NCBI GenBank assembly: GCA_003240755.1
Contig: QFNF01000040.1
Coordinates: 1 to 64,000 of the forward strand
Source of the DNA: Sphingomonas hengshuiensis
GTDB lineage: Bacteria > Pseudomonadota > Alphaproteobacteria > Sphingomonadales > Sphingomonadaceae
Direction: 5' to 3'
DNA length: 64,000 bases
Under the pieces are notes generated by a model, which ran no database searches, was not told where the DNA came from, and was given only the letters and a program-made list of their open reading frames with translations. Both the position numbers and the translations under genes were made by a program. How positions within the stretch are numbered: the stretch's first letter is position 1; each line of letters opens with the position of its first letter. This document shows positions 36,922 through 48,994 of the stretch, piece after piece.

Positions 36922-38397
36922 TCAGCCCTCGAAATTGTCCGTCACGAACCGGTCGAGCAGCCGCACGCCGAAGCCGGTCGCGCCCTTGTCGTGATGGTTG
37001 CCCGGCTTGTCCGCCCAGACCATGCCGGCGATGTCGAGATGCGCCCAGCGGACGCCGTCGTCGATATAGCGCTTGAGGAACTGGGCCGCAGTGATCGATC
37101 CGGCGCCGCGCGGGCCGATATTCTTCATGTCGGCGATCGGGCTGTCGAGCAGCTTGTCATAGGCCGGCGACAGCGGGAAACGCCACAGCAGGTCGCCCGA
37201 ATCGCGCGATGCGGCAAGCAACTGGTCGGCGAGCGAATCGTCATTGGCGAACATGCCGCCATGTTCGTTGCCGAGCGAGATTATCATTGCCCCGGTCAGC
37301 GTCGCCAGATCGACGATCGTCTTCGGCGCATGCGTCTTCTGCACCCAGGTCAGCACGTCGCACAGGACAAGGCGACCTTCGGCGTCGGTGTTCAGCACTT
37401 CGATCGTCTGGCCCGACATCGACGTGACCACGTCACCGGGACGCATCGCCTTGCCATCGGGCATGTTTTCCACCAGCCCCACGACGCCGACCACGTTCGC
37501 CTTCGCCTTGCGGGTCGCCAGCGCCTTCATCGTGCCGGCGACGGCACCCGCGCCGCCCATGTCCCACTTCATGTCCTCCATGCCGGGTCCGGGCTTCAGC
37601 GAGATGCCGCCGGTATCGAAGGTCACGCCCTTGCCGACCAGCGCGAGGTCGACATCGCCCTCGCCCTTGCCGTTCCAGCGCATGGCGAGCAGCCGCGCCT
37701 CCTTTTCGGAGCCGAGGCTGACGCCCAGCAGCGCGCCCATGCCCAGTTCCGCCATCTGGCGTTCGTCGAGGATGGTGAGTTCGACGCCCAGCGCCTCCAG
37801 TTCGCGGCACTTTTCGACGAAGCTGACCGGATAGAGGATGTTCGGCGGATCGGTGACGAGGGTGCGGGTCAGGTCGAGGCCCCGGGTCAGCGCGTCGGCG
37901 CCGGCGAACGCCGCATCGATGCCGTCGGGCGCGCCGACGATGGTCAGGCCGGTCAGGGTCGGTTTCGACTTTTCGGGCTGCCGGGTACGATATCCGTCCT
38001 GTCGCCATGCGCGCTGCGCCGCGGTGCCCGCGAAGCGCGCCACCGATGCCGCGGACACGTCGGTGCCGGTGAAGTCGATGGTCAGATCGGTCAGGCCGGA
38101 GAGGAGGAAGCGGGCGGTGAGCGCCCCGCCCGCCTTTTCGAGCGCCGGTCCGTCGCCGTCGCCGATACCGAGCAGGATGACCCGCCCGGCGCTGTCCCCG
38201 TCGCCCGCGACGAAGATTTCGGCCATCGATCCGGCCTCGCCATCGAAGCGACCGGCCCGTGCCGCGCCCGTCACCAGCGTGGCGACCGCGCCGTCCAGCC
38301 CGGCGCTGCCGATCCGGTCGAGCCCGCCGGTGGCGATGGGCAGCACGAGGGCGTTGGCGGTTCCCCGGTCGGGGGCGAAGCGGATCGAGATCGACAT
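36922..38397 (-). CDS. pepA: Leucyl aminopeptidase (M17)
   Basis: This 491-aa cytosolic metallopeptidase releases N-terminal amino acids and may also bind DNA. Motifs are VGKGVTFDTGGISLKPG (metal ligands), MKWDMGGAGAVAGTM, NTDAEGRLVLCDVL and ATLTGAMIISLGNEHGGMF. ATG 38397 is chosen because AAAGG lies 6 nt upstream; ATG 38403 is immediately adjacent to that site. It is divergent from lptD. Confidence 0.94.
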   Translation of the reverse strand: MSISIRFAPDRGTANALVLPIATGGLDRIGSAGLDGAVATLVTGAARAGRFDGEAGSMAEIFVAGDGDSAGRVILLGIGDGDGPALEKAGGALTARFLLSGLTDLTIDFTGTDVSAASVARFAGTAAQRAWRQDGYRTRQPEKSKPTLTGLTIVGAPDGIDAAFAGADALTRGLDLTRTLVTDPPNILYPVSFVEKCRELEALGVELTILDERQMAELGMGALLGVSLGSEKEARLLAMRWNGKGEGDVDLALVGKGVTFDTGGISLKPGPGMEDMKWDMGGAGAVAGTMKALATRKAKANVVGVVGLVENMPDGKAMRPGDVVTSMSGQTIEVLNTDAEGRLVLCDVLTWVQKTHAPKTIVDLATLTGAMIISLGNEHGGMFANDDSLADQLLAASRDSGDLLWRFPLSPAYDKLLDSPIADMKNIGPRGAGSITAAQFLKRYIDDGVRWAHLDIAGMVWADKPGNHHDKGATGFGVRLLDRFVTDNFEG

Positions 38398-38560
38398 GAG
38401 CATCCTTTGGGTGTTGGCGCACGCGGCGCTGGCGCCTTCTAGGCCCGGTGTGGTGGAGAGGTAAAGCGGGCCGAGGGCGATTGCGGTTCCCGCCGTGCGG
38501 TGCAATAGCGCGAAGCGAACGTCCGGCAGCGGGCGGCAACGGTTTGGGGAAGCGAAAGTA

Positions 38561-40798
38561 GTGAAGCGTTCGTTCGGGTCGCTTGCCCTTGGCCTGACGC
38601 TGGCGGTCGCGGGCCCTGCCTGTGCGCAGGACCTGCAGGATCGTGCCGCCCCGCCCCCGCCACCCGAAAGCGCGCTGCCGACGCCCGCGACCGACGACCA
38701 GATCGATTTTTCATCCGACCTGCTGGAATATGACAGCAGCGCCGAGATCGTTACCGCGTCGGGCGAGGTGCGGCTGCTGCGCGAGGGCAACCGGCTGCGC
38801 GCCGACCGGGTGACGTGGAACCGCAAGACCGGGCAGGTCGTCGCCGACGGCAACATCGCAGTCACCAATCCGCAGGGCGACATCGCCTATGGCGACCGCA
38901 TCGAGTTGACCGACAGCCTGAAGGACGGCGTGGTCGACAACATGCTGGTCGTCCTCGACGAAGGCGGGCGGATCGCCGCCACGCGCGGCACGCGGTCGGA
39001 AAACGGAGTCGTGACGGTCGAAAGCGCGGCCTATACGCCGTGTTCCGTGACCAATTCGGCCGGATGCCCGAAGACTCCGTCATGGAAGATCACCGCGCTG
39101 AGGGTCCGGTACGATCCGACGCGCAAACGCATTCGCTATACCGGCGCGGGGCTGACCATCTTCGGCCTGCCGACGATCCCGCTGCCGTCCTTTTCGCATT
39201 CGATCGGCGATGGCAGCGATTCGGGGCTGCTGGCGCCGTCGATCCGGCTCGACCGGGTCAACGGACTGGAAGTCGCGGTCCCCTATTATTTCAACCTCGC
39301 GCCCAACCGCGACCTGACGATCACCCCGCACGTCTTTACCGCGGTGCTGCCGATGCTGCAGGCCGATTACCGGTCGCTGTCGAGCAAGGGCGCGTACCGG
39401 GTACAGGGGTTTGCGACGGTCAGCCGGCGCAGCGACGACCTGGTGCTGGGCGCTTCGCCGACCGGTACCGAACGGTCGTTCCGCGGATATGTCGACACGA
39501 TCGGCCGGTTCCAGCTCGACCCCAACTGGGCCGTGTCGGGATCGCTGCGCTATGCCACCGACCAGACGTTCCTGCGCCGCTACGACATTTCGCGCGACGA
39601 CCGCCTGCGCAACAACGTGACGGTCGAGCGGATCGACCGCGATTCGATGCTGACGATCAGCGGCTGGGCGGTGCAGACATTGCGGGTCGGCGACGATCAG
39701 GGAATGCAGCCGATCGCACTGCCGGAAATCGACTATCGCCGGCGCTTCAACGGGCTGTTCGGCGGTGTCGCGCAGGTGCAGCTCAACACGCTGGCGATCA
39801 GCCGGAGCGAGGGGCAGGATACGCAGCGGGCATTCGCCGCCGCGCGGTGGGACCTGACGCGCTACACGCCGCTGGGACAGGAAGTGACCTTCACCGCCTA
39901 TGCCCGCGCCGATGCCTATAACGCGCGCGACACGATCGATACCGCGGTGCTGAGCTATCGCGGCGACGAAGGCTTTACCCCGCGCGGAATTGCGGCGGTG
40001 GCGGTCGATATGCGCTGGCCGTTCGTCGGCGCGATCGGGCGCGGCACGCAGCGGGTCAGCCCGCGGCTGCAACTGGTCGCGTCGCCCAGGATCGCCAACC
40101 TCGCCGTCCCGAACGAGGATGCGCGGGCCGTCGACCTCGAGGATTCGAACCTGTTCGCGCTCAACCGCTTCGCCGGATATGACCGGTTCGAGGATTCGTC
40201 GCGCGTCACCTATGGCCTCGACTATGCGCTCGACCTGCCGGGCGTGGCGGTGCTGGCGACCATCGGGCAGAGCTATCGCGCCAGCCAGCGGGCCAGCATC
40301 CTGCCCAGCGGCACCGGGCTGGACGACCGGTTTTCCGATATCGTCGGGCGCACCGATATCCGCTTTCGCGAATTCGTGACCTTTACCCATCGCTACCGGC
40401 TGGACAAGGACGGGGCGAAGCTGCGCCGCAACGAGCTGGACGCGACGATCGGCAGCCGGCGGACCTATGCCCAGATCGGCTATCTGCGGCTCAATCGCGA
40501 CATCGACCAGTTGGAGGACCTGCAGGACCGCGAGGAGGTGCGCGTTGCCGGGCGCGCCGCGTTCGGCCCCTTCTGGTCCGCATTCGCCTCCGCCACGGTC
40601 GACCTGACCGACAAGTCGGAGGATTCGCTGTCGTTGTCAGACGGGTTCGATCCGATCCGCCACCGGGTGGGCGTCCAGTATGAGGACGACTGCCTGCGGC
40701 TGGGCCTGACGTGGAAGCGCGATTACCAGCGTATCGGCGACGCCCGCAACGGCAGCAGCTATCTGGTAACGCTGGCGTTGAAGAATTTGGGGCGATAA
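38561..40798 (+). CDS. lptD: LPS-assembly outer-membrane protein LptD
   Basis: This 745-aa product starts at GTG 38561 (VKRSFGSLALGLTLAVAG), with signal peptide cleavage near ACAQ. The N-terminal OstA/LptA jellyroll (residues about 45-150: DFSSDLLEYDSSAEIVTASG, VVADGNIAVTNPQGD) is followed by a large beta-barrel. Paired Cys (YTPCSVTNSAGCPKT and DDCLRLGLTWKR) fit the disulfides of LptD. It inserts LPS into the outer leaflet. The surA-pdxA-rsmA genes follow, the conserved arrangement. Confidence 0.93.
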   Translation: MKRSFGSLALGLTLAVAGPACAQDLQDRAAPPPPPESALPTPATDDQIDFSSDLLEYDSSAEIVTASGEVRLLREGNRLRADRVTWNRKTGQVVADGNIAVTNPQGDIAYGDRIELTDSLKDGVVDNMLVVLDEGGRIAATRGTRSENGVVTVESAAYTPCSVTNSAGCPKTPSWKITALRVRYDPTRKRIRYTGAGLTIFGLPTIPLPSFSHSIGDGSDSGLLAPSIRLDRVNGLEVAVPYYFNLAPNRDLTITPHVFTAVLPMLQADYRSLSSKGAYRVQGFATVSRRSDDLVLGASPTGTERSFRGYVDTIGRFQLDPNWAVSGSLRYATDQTFLRRYDISRDDRLRNNVTVERIDRDSMLTISGWAVQTLRVGDDQGMQPIALPEIDYRRRFNGLFGGVAQVQLNTLAISRSEGQDTQRAFAAARWDLTRYTPLGQEVTFTAYARADAYNARDTIDTAVLSYRGDEGFTPRGIAAVAVDMRWPFVGAIGRGTQRVSPRLQLVASPRIANLAVPNEDARAVDLEDSNLFALNRFAGYDRFEDSSRVTYGLDYALDLPGVAVLATIGQSYRASQRASILPSGTGLDDRFSDIVGRTDIRFREFVTFTHRYRLDKDGAKLRRNELDATIGSRRTYAQIGYLRLNRDIDQLEDLQDREEVRVAGRAAFGPFWSAFASATVDLTDKSEDSLSLSDGFDPIRHRVGVQYEDDCLRLGLTWKRDYQRIGDARNGSSYLVTLALKNLGR

Positions 40799-40866
40799 GG
40801 CTCTGTTCAGGCGCGGCGGGCCATGAAGTTGCCCGAATGATGCGGCACCGCCCCGATCACGCGCGC

Positions 40867-42246
40867 ATGGGATATGACGACCAAGTGACCAAGAACATCG
40901 TGACTATCGGCCGCATCGGCCGTTCGATCGCCGGTTTTGCGGCCGTTGCCACCGCCGCCGCGCTGGCCGCCCAGACGGTCGGCGACGCGCAGGAGGCACC
41001 GGGTGCGAACCTGAACCTGCCGGGCGACCCGACGATCTTCGGCAAGCTGGACCCTAATATCCGCAAGCCGACCGCGATCGTGAACGACACGGTGCTGACC
41101 GGCACCGATGTGGACCAGCGCATGGCGTTGATCGTCGCGCTGAACGAATACAAGCTGAGCGATGCCGACCGCGAAGTGCTGCGCGCGCAGGTCGTGCGGC
41201 AGCTCATCGACGAAACGCTGCAGATCCAGCAGGCGAAGGCCAAGGACATCACCGTGACGCCGGCCGAACTGGAGCAGAGCTTCAACCGGCTTGCCACGCA
41301 GCGGTTCCGGCAGACGCCCGACCAGTTGCGCGCGTATCTGCGTACGGTCGGGTCGTCGGACCGGTCGCTGCGCCGCCAGATCGAGGGCGAACTGGCGTGG
41401 AGCCGGCTGCTGCGCAAGCAGGTCGAGCCGTTCGTGAACGTCGGCGAAGAGGAAGTCGCCGCGGTGATCGCGCGCATGGAAGCATCGAAAGGCACCGAGG
41501 AATACAGCCTCCGCGAAATCTACATGGCGGCGAACCCCGACCGCGCGGCCGAGGTGCAGGCGGGCATGCAGAAGATGATCGAACAGATCCGCCAGGGGGC
41601 GCCGTTCGAATATTTCGCGCGCAATTTCTCCGAAGCGTCGACCCGCGCGGTCGGCGGCGACCTGGGCTTCGTGCGGCTGAACATGCTGCCCGACCAGTTG
41701 CAGCGTGCCGCGACCCAGATGCAGGTCGGCCAGATCGCCGGGCCGATCGAGGTGCCGGGCGGGTATTCGATCCTGTACCTGACCGACAAGCGGCAGGTGC
41801 TGATGGCCGATCCGCGCGATGCGAAGCTGGCGCTGCGGCAGTTGTTCCTGCCCTTCCCCGCCGGTACCAGCGAAGCGCAGGCCAGCGCCAAGGTCGCCGC
41901 CTTCACCCAGGCGACGCAGGGCATCCGCGGATGCGGCGATGCCACGAAGGTCGCGCAGGCGCAGAATGCCGAGGTCGTGGACAATGATTCGGTCGTGCTG
42001 CGCACCCTGCCGCCGGCGTTGCAGGACATCATCGCGAAACTGAACGTCGGGCAGGCGACGCCGCCGTTCGGGTCGCCCAAGGACGGCGTGCGCGTGCTGG
42101 TGCTGTGCGGTCGCGAGGATCCGCGCACGGCGGGCGTCCCGTCCGCGCAGCAGATCCAGCAGGGGCTGGAGCAGGAGCGCGTGAACCTGCGGGCGCAGCG
42201 CATGATGCGCGACCTGCGGCGCGACGCGGTGATCGAGTATCGTTGA
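40867..42246 (+). CDS. surA: Periplasmic peptidyl-prolyl isomerase/chaperone SurA
   Basis: The 459-aa product from ATG 40867 has GTG 40885 and ATG 40840 as other possible starts. A signal-like hydrophobic stretch at about 14-40 (IAGFAAVATAAALAAQ) precedes a SurA N-domain (IVNDTVLTGTDVDQRMALIV). A PpiC-type rotamase domain lies at about 212-310 (EYSLREIYMA, GGDLGFVRLNMLP, GGYSILYLTDKR). It escorts outer-membrane proteins and lies directly after its client LptD's gene. Confidence 0.9.
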   Translation: MGYDDQVTKNIVTIGRIGRSIAGFAAVATAAALAAQTVGDAQEAPGANLNLPGDPTIFGKLDPNIRKPTAIVNDTVLTGTDVDQRMALIVALNEYKLSDADREVLRAQVVRQLIDETLQIQQAKAKDITVTPAELEQSFNRLATQRFRQTPDQLRAYLRTVGSSDRSLRRQIEGELAWSRLLRKQVEPFVNVGEEEVAAVIARMEASKGTEEYSLREIYMAANPDRAAEVQAGMQKMIEQIRQGAPFEYFARNFSEASTRAVGGDLGFVRLNMLPDQLQRAATQMQVGQIAGPIEVPGGYSILYLTDKRQVLMADPRDAKLALRQLFLPFPAGTSEAQASAKVAAFTQATQGIRGCGDATKVAQAQNAEVVDNDSVVLRTLPPALQDIIAKLNVGQATPPFGSPKDGVRVLVLCGREDPRTAGVPSAQQIQQGLEQERVNLRAQRMMRDLRRDAVIEYR

Positions 42247-42259
42247 GGAAGCGGGCGCG

Positions 42260-43255
42260 ATGCGTCCGATCGCCCCCCTTGCCGTATCGATGGGCGACCC
42301 CGCCGGGATCGGGCCCGAAGTCATCGCCAAGGCGTGGGAACGGCGCACCAGCGACGCATTGCCATGCTTTTTCGCGGTCGGTGACGTGCGGGCGGTATCG
42401 GCCGTGTGGAACGGGCCGGTCGAGCGGATCGACGATCCGCGCGATGCGGCACGGGTTTTCGGGCGCGCGCTGCCGGTCGTGTCGGTGGTCGACGGCGATA
42501 CAATCATACCGGGCAGGCCCGATATCGGCGGCGCGCGCTGTGCGTTGCAGTCGCTCGAACTCGCCGCCGGGCTGGCACGGTCGGACGCCGCATCGGGACT
42601 GGTGACGGCGCCGGTGTCGAAGGCGGAACTGTACCGCATCGGCTTCGACTATCCGGGGCAGACCGAATTCGTCGCCGAACGCTGTGGCGTCGCGCGCGAG
42701 AATGCGGTGATGATGCTGGCCGGGCCGACGCTGCGCGTCGTGCCGATAACCATCCACGAACCGCTGGCGGCGGTGCCGATGACGCTGACCACCGACCTGA
42801 TCGTCGCGCGGGCGCGGGCGACGGCGCGCGGGCTGACCCGCGATTTCGGGATCGATGCGCCACGCCTCGCGCTCGCCGGGATCAACCCGCATGCCGGCGA
42901 AGGCGGTGCGATCGGACGCGAGGAGATCGAGGTCATGCTGCCGGCGATCGCGCAGTTGCGGGCCGAGGGTATCGACATCGTCGGGCCGCTGGCGGCCGAC
43001 ACGATGTTCCATCCGCGCGCACGGGCGCGCTATGATGCGGCGCTATGCGCCTATCACGATCAGGCGCTGATCCCGATCAAGACGCTGCATTTCGACGACG
43101 GGGTCAACATCACGCTGGGCCTTCCGATCGTGCGCACCTCGCCCGATCACGGCACCGCGTTCGATATCGCCGGCGGGGACATGGCCGAACCCGGGGCGAT
43201 GATCGCCGCGATCCGCATGGCGGGCGCCGCCGCGCGCCGCCGCGCCGCGGCATGA
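42260..43255 (+). CDS. pdxA: 4-hydroxythreonine-4-phosphate dehydrogenase PdxA
   Basis: This 331-aa metal-dependent NAD enzyme of vitamin B6 (PLP) synthesis carries [48 protein letters not shown] and [19 protein letters not shown]. The start is ATG 42260, 13 bp after surA. The stop overlaps rsmA by 4 bp. Confidence 0.95.
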   Translation: MRPIAPLAVSMGDPAGIGPEVIAKAWERRTSDALPCFFAVGDVRAVSAVWNGPVERIDDPRDAARVFGRALPVVSVVDGDTIIPGRPDIGGARCALQSLELAAGLARSDAASGLVTAPVSKAELYRIGFDYPGQTEFVAERCGVARENAVMMLAGPTLRVVPITIHEPLAAVPMTLTTDLIVARARATARGLTRDFGIDAPRLALAGINPHAGEGGAIGREEIEVMLPAIAQLRAEGIDIVGPLAADTMFHPRARARYDAALCAYHDQALIPIKTLHFDDGVNITLGLPIVRTSPDHGTAFDIAGGDMAEPGAMIAAIRMAGAAARRRAAA

Positions 43256-44088
43256 GCGTCGCGCCGGTCATCGACCTGCCGCCGCTGCGCGAGGTCATCC
43301 GCGCCCACGACCTGTCGGCGAACAAGGCGCTGGGGCAGAATTTCCTGTTCGACCACCAGTTGCTCGACCGGATCGCGCGGGTGCCGGGCGACCTGCACGA
43401 TCAGGAGGTGCTGGAAGTCGGGCCGGGCCCGGGCGGGCTGACGCGCGCGCTGCTGCTGGCGGGGGCGAAGGTGACGGCGATCGAACGCGACCGGCGGTGC
43501 ATTCCGGCGCTGGAGGAACTGGGCGCGGCGTTCCCTGGGCGGCTGCGGGTGATCGAGGGCGACGCGCTGGAAATCGATGCGCCATCGCTGTTCGACGGAC
43601 GGCCGCATATCGCGTCGAACCTGCCGTACAATGTCGGCACCGCGCTGTTCGTCGGGTGGCTGTCGAGCGATTGGCGGCCATGGTGGCAGAGCCTGACGCT
43701 GATGTTCCAGCGCGAGGTCGCCGACCGGATCGTCGCGCCGGCGAATGACGATGCCTATGGCCGGCTGGCGGTGCTGGCGCAGTGGCGCAGCAGCGCCCGG
43801 ATCGCGATGCCGGTGCACCGCAGCGCCTTCACCCCGCCGCCCAAGGTGATGTCGGCAGTGGTGCACGTCGTGCCCGGCGATGCGCCGGAGGGTGTATCGC
43901 TGAAGGTGCTGGAACGGCTGACCGCCGCCGCATTCGGGCAGCGACGCAAGATGCTGCGCCAGAGCCTGAAGGCGGTGCCGGGCGCGATCGAGGCGGCGGA
44001 CATGGTGGGGATCGACGTCACGCGGCGGGCGGAAACCGTGTCGGTGGCCGAGTTCGTGGCGCTGGCGCGGGTCCTGTCGGTGAACTGA
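43252..44088 (+). CDS. rsmA: 16S rRNA dimethyladenosine transferase RsmA (KsgA)
   Basis: This 278-aa SAM enzyme dimethylates A1518 and A1519 of 16S rRNA late in 30S assembly. Motifs are [32 protein letters not shown], the catalytic NLPYN and [16 protein letters not shown] 43252 overlaps the pdxA stop. It is the last gene of the lptD operon. Confidence 0.95.
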   Translation: MSVAPVIDLPPLREVIRAHDLSANKALGQNFLFDHQLLDRIARVPGDLHDQEVLEVGPGPGGLTRALLLAGAKVTAIERDRRCIPALEELGAAFPGRLRVIEGDALEIDAPSLFDGRPHIASNLPYNVGTALFVGWLSSDWRPWWQSLTLMFQREVADRIVAPANDDAYGRLAVLAQWRSSARIAMPVHRSAFTPPPKVMSAVVHVVPGDAPEGVSLKVLERLTAAAFGQRRKMLRQSLKAVPGAIEAADMVGIDVTRRAETVSVAEFVALARVLSVN

Positions 44089-44148
44089 ACGGGGCGGTCA
44101 GGACCGGCACGCATGCTGCCGCGACGGTCCCCGTCCCCGTCCCCGAAA

Positions 44149-44703
44149 TTACTGCGGCGTTGCCGGCGCGGGCGTGCCGGGAACGGCTGGCGGAGTCTGC
44201 TGCGCAGTGGCGGTGACGGGTGGTCCCTTCGCGATCACGGCGGCCAGTTCGTTCGCCGCCGGGCAGGTCGCGCCGCAGACGGTCCTGAGCTTCGCCAGCG
44301 TGTCGCGGGCACGGGTGACGGCACCCTTCTGTACCAGTGCCTCGCCCTCGCCCTTCAGCGCGACGACGTCGTTCGGCTCAAGGCTCAGCGCCTCGCGGTA
44401 CAGGCGGATCGACTTGCCGGGCAGCCCCTGGGTGCGGGCGATATCGGCGAGCGTGATATAGGCTGCACGGTTGCGCGGGTCGACGACCAGCGCGCTTTCG
44501 ATCAGGCCCGTCGCGCCGGCGATATCGCCCGCGGCCTGCGCGGCGCGGCCCTGTTGCAGGAGCGCCATCGAGCGCGGGTCGACCTGATTGTCGGGACGCT
44601 GTCCGCTGAGCGAGGTCGATGCGCATATCAGCGCAAGCGCGCCGGCGACCGAAACCGAGGTGAACCGCATCAACTTCTCCGACCAGGCGACAGGCTTGTT
44701 CAT
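44149..44703 (-). CDS. Exported tetratricopeptide-repeat protein
   Basis: This 184-aa protein has an N-terminal signal or anchor (FTSVSVAGALALICAST). About three TPR units follow between residues 45 and 145 (ALLQQGRAAQAAGDIAGATG, LADIARTQGLPGKSIRLYRE, ALVQKGAVTRARDTLAKL). The tail is Pro/Thr-rich (PPAVPGTPAPATPQ). It probably acts as a periplasmic adaptor; its partner is unknown. It overlaps the RsmB-like gene by 4 bp. Confidence 0.8.
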   Translation of the reverse strand: MNKPVAWSEKLMRFTSVSVAGALALICASTSLSGQRPDNQVDPRSMALLQQGRAAQAAGDIAGATGLIESALVVDPRNRAAYITLADIARTQGLPGKSIRLYREALSLEPNDVVALKGEGEALVQKGAVTRARDTLAKLRTVCGATCPAANELAAVIAKGPPVTATAQQTPPAVPGTPAPATPQ

Positions 44704-45878
44704 TCCCGGCCGAGCCGTGCGACGAAGAAGCCGTCGGTTGAATCGGATGCCGGGGTCAGGCGCATGCCCGGACCGTGGACGCGCCCGCGCGGCAATGCAA
44801 GCGGCAGCGCGCGCCAGCCGGCGCTCCGCGCGATAAACGCATCGACCTGTTCCCTGCCCTCCGCATCGAGCAGCGAACAGACGACATAGGTGATCGTACC
44901 GGTCGGTGCGGTCAGTCCGGCGGCGACGTCGAGCAGCCGCGCCTGCGTCGCGACCACCCGGTCGAGCCGATCGGGCGTCAGCCGCCAGCGCGCCTCCGGG
45001 TTGCGCCGCCATGTGCCGGTGCCCGAACAGGGCGCGTCGACCATGACCCAATCGGCCTGGCCCGCGACATCCTCCAGCATCGCGGCCTCCTTGCCCGGAT
45101 CGAGCAGGCGCGGTTCGGCGATGGCGACGTCCGCGCGCGCCGCGCGGGGTGCGAGGCGCGACAGGCGGGCGCGGTCGGTGTCGGTGGCGAGGATACGCCC
45201 CCTGCCCGCCATCTGCGCGGCGATCGCCAGCGTCTTGCCGCCACCCCCCGCGCACAGGTCGATCGCGAAGCCACCCGGCTCGGCACAGGTGGCGAGCGAC
45301 ACGATCTGGCTGCCGAAATCCTGCACCTCGGCCCGACCGTCGCGCAGGGCTTCGCTGTCCGGCAGGGTATCCGCGGGGAGGCGGATCGCGTCGGGCAGAT
45401 CGGGCGCGGGGTCGCCGCCCAGTTCGGCCAGTACCTCCGCCCGGTCGGCCCGCAGGCGATTGACGCGCAGGTCCAGCGGCGCACGGCCAAGCAGCGCGAC
45501 CAGTTCCGTATTCTCCAGCCCGGCGGCGTGGAACGCATCGACCAGCCAGGCCGGCGCCAGACCGGGTTCGGCGCGGGGTTCACCGGCGAGGATCGGTGCC
45601 GGTCCGTAGGTCGATCCGTCGAAGGTCGCGGCCAGATCGCGATCGGCATCCGCCATCGCGACGATCGCGGCGCGGGCCGTCACGGGCACCGGCCCGAAGC
45701 GGCGAACCGCATCATAGGCCAGCGTGCGGATCGCCCGACGGTCCTTCGACCCGGCATAGCGACGTGCGGCAAAGAAGCGCTTGGCGATCTGATCCGCCGC
45801 CGCCCCGCCGCTCCGCGCGGCGCCGAGAATCGCATCGACCAGATCGATCGCCGCCTGAGTACGCGCAGCCGGGTTCAT
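44700..45878 (-). CDS. RsmB/NOP-family RNA (cytosine-5) methyltransferase
   Basis: The 392-aa product from ATG 45878 has an N-terminal NusB-like helical part (residues about 1-130), a PUA-like stretch and a Rossmann SAM domain. The SAM domain has DLCAGGGGKTLAIA, MVDAPCSGTGTWRRNPEARW (Cys of motif IV) and YVVCSLLDAEGREQ (catalytic Cys of motif VI). It probably methylates 16S rRNA cytosine. The target cannot be assigned from sequence. Confidence 0.88.
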   Translation of the reverse strand: MNPAARTQAAIDLVDAILGAARSGGAAADQIAKRFFAARRYAGSKDRRAIRTLAYDAVRRFGPVPVTARAAIVAMADADRDLAATFDGSTYGPAPILAGEPRAEPGLAPAWLVDAFHAAGLENTELVALLGRAPLDLRVNRLRADRAEVLAELGGDPAPDLPDAIRLPADTLPDSEALRDGRAEVQDFGSQIVSLATCAEPGGFAIDLCAGGGGKTLAIAAQMAGRGRILATDTDRARLSRLAPRAARADVAIAEPRLLDPGKEAAMLEDVAGQADWVMVDAPCSGTGTWRRNPEARWRLTPDRLDRVVATQARLLDVAAGLTAPTGTITYVVCSLLDAEGREQVDAFIARSAGWRALPLALPRGRVHGPGMRLTPASDSTDGFFVARLGRE

Positions 45879-46005
45879 GCCCACATAATCCAGAAAACCA
45901 TGGCCGACGCTACCAACATAACGTGGATCAATCCAGCGGCGCGGCAGGCACCGGTGCGCCATATGCCGGCAATGCCCGCCATGGCGGTCGAGGCGGGAAC
46001 CCGTG

Positions 46006-46035
46006 GCCCCGGTCCGACAGACGGCGGACCGGGGC
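46006..46035 (-). terminator. Hairpin downstream of guaB
   Basis: GCCCCGGTCCG (46006-46016) pairs perfectly with CGGACCGGGGC (46025-46035) around an 8-nt loop, 22 bp after the guaB stop. No T tract follows on the minus strand. Confidence 0.5.
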
Positions 46036-46056
46036 GATGCCGCCCATGCCGGCCGG

Positions 46057-47532
<1,476 letters not shown>

Positions 47533-48957
47533 TCAGTTGGCGGGGTAGCGGATGGGGTCGGCAAGCGCACGGGCGAGCGCCACGTGCAGGTCGGCATCCT
47601 CGGCGGCACCCGACAGGTCGATATGCGCGAGGTCGTCGTTCGGTTTGTGGTACGGGCCGTCGAGATAGGCGAACAGCCGCTTCATGTCGCTGACCGAACC
47701 GGTCGCCATGATCGCGGGGATGCCGCGCTTCCCGAACGCCCAGCCGTCCTGCCGCTGGACCATGATGTTCGCTTCGGTATCGGTATCGACCTTGCGACCG
47801 ATCGCGCGGGCGGTGGCGTCGACGATCGCGTCGATCTTCGGATGATTCCCGCGCCCGACCATCGCCACCGGCATACCGGTCGGCACGATCGCCGCAGTAT
47901 CGATATTGAGGTTCGCGACGATCTTCAGCGGGGTTTCGGCGACGGCGGCGGCATAGGCGTCAGCGCCGATCAGGCCCTTTTCCTCTGCCGTGGTCGCGAC
48001 GAAATAGATGCTGCGTGCCGGGCGCGGCCCTGTGGCCAGCACCTTCGCCACTTCGATCAGGATCGCGGTGCCGCTGGCATTGTCGGCGGCGCCGTTGCAG
48101 ATGCGATCGGGCGCGCCTTCGGGACGGCAGATGCCGATATGGTCCCAATGCGCCGACAGCAGCACCGCTTCGTTCGGGCGTTCGCTACCGGGGATCATGC
48201 CGACGATGTTGGCGGTGGTGTAGCGGCGGCGGGTCGTCGTCGCCGTCAGGTCGATCGTGCCTTCGATCGGCGCCGGGCGAAAGTCCTTCGCCGTTCCCGC
48301 CTTCAGCAACGCCGCGCCGGAGCCGCCGAGCAGTGCGACGGCATGGGATTCGGACAGATAGGCGACCGTCAGGGGTATGTGTTCGTCATCCCGGACGGTC
48401 AATTGACCCAGATGTTCGCGCAGGTCCGCTTCCGGCATTGTTGCCGGTGCCAGAAAGATCGCGGCGGCAGCCCCGGCCTTCGCCAAGGCTTCGGCCTTTG
48501 CACGGCGACCCGGGCCAAACGTCAGCACGACGACCCGGTCGCGCACCGGCGCCGACGCAAGCGCATCGGCTTCGATGCCCCCGACAAAGATCAGGCCGCG
48601 GTTCGACAAGCGGGTCTCTTCCTCGACACCGACCGCGAACATGCCGGGTAGCGGGGTAGCGCGGCCGGCACGGCTGACCGATGCGGTGGTCGATTTCGCG
48701 CGGTATTCGGCGATCGCCACCTCCTGCCGCCAGCGGCCATCGGGTGCGCCCGGCTTCAGCCCGGCATCGGCGAATGCCTGCAACACATAGGCTTCGGCAC
48801 GGTCGCCGCCCGGGGTGCCGGGTTCGCGCCCTTCATAGGCGTCGCTGGCGAGGATCGCGACATGGCCGCGCAACATTTCCGGGGTGATCGACTGGGCGAA
48901 GGCCGGCGTCGTGCTGAGCAGCAGGGCGGCGAGTCCGAGGATCGGGCGGAGCGACAT
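47533..48957 (-). CDS. Exported M28-family metallopeptidase
   Basis: The 474-aa product from ATG 48957 has a signal peptide ([16 protein letters not shown]). A PA-type insert (residues about 110-235) precedes the zinc peptidase core: [10 protein letters not shown], then [16 protein letters not shown], then [15 protein letters not shown] with the catalytic Glu pair. It is probably a periplasmic or secreted aminopeptidase. The next downstream gene is guaB. Confidence 0.9.
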   Translation of the reverse strand: MSLRPILGLAALLLSTTPAFAQSITPEMLRGHVAILASDAYEGREPGTPGGDRAEAYVLQAFADAGLKPGAPDGRWRQEVAIAEYRAKSTTASVSRAGRATPLPGMFAVGVEEETRLSNRGLIFVGGIEADALASAPVRDRVVVLTFGPGRRAKAEALAKAGAAAAIFLAPATMPEADLREHLGQLTVRDDEHIPLTVAYLSESHAVALLGGSGAALLKAGTAKDFRPAPIEGTIDLTATTTRRRYTTANIVGMIPGSERPNEAVLLSAHWDHIGICRPEGAPDRICNGAADNASGTAILIEVAKVLATGPRPARSIYFVATTAEEKGLIGADAYAAAVAETPLKIVANLNIDTAAIVPTGMPVAMVGRGNHPKIDAIVDATARAIGRKVDTDTEANIMVQRQDGWAFGKRGIPAIMATGSVSDMKRLFAYLDGPYHKPNDDLAHIDLSGAAEDADLHVALARALADPIRYPAN

Positions 48958-48994
48958 GCGCCCCACTATCGATCCCGACGGTTACGGGCAAGCG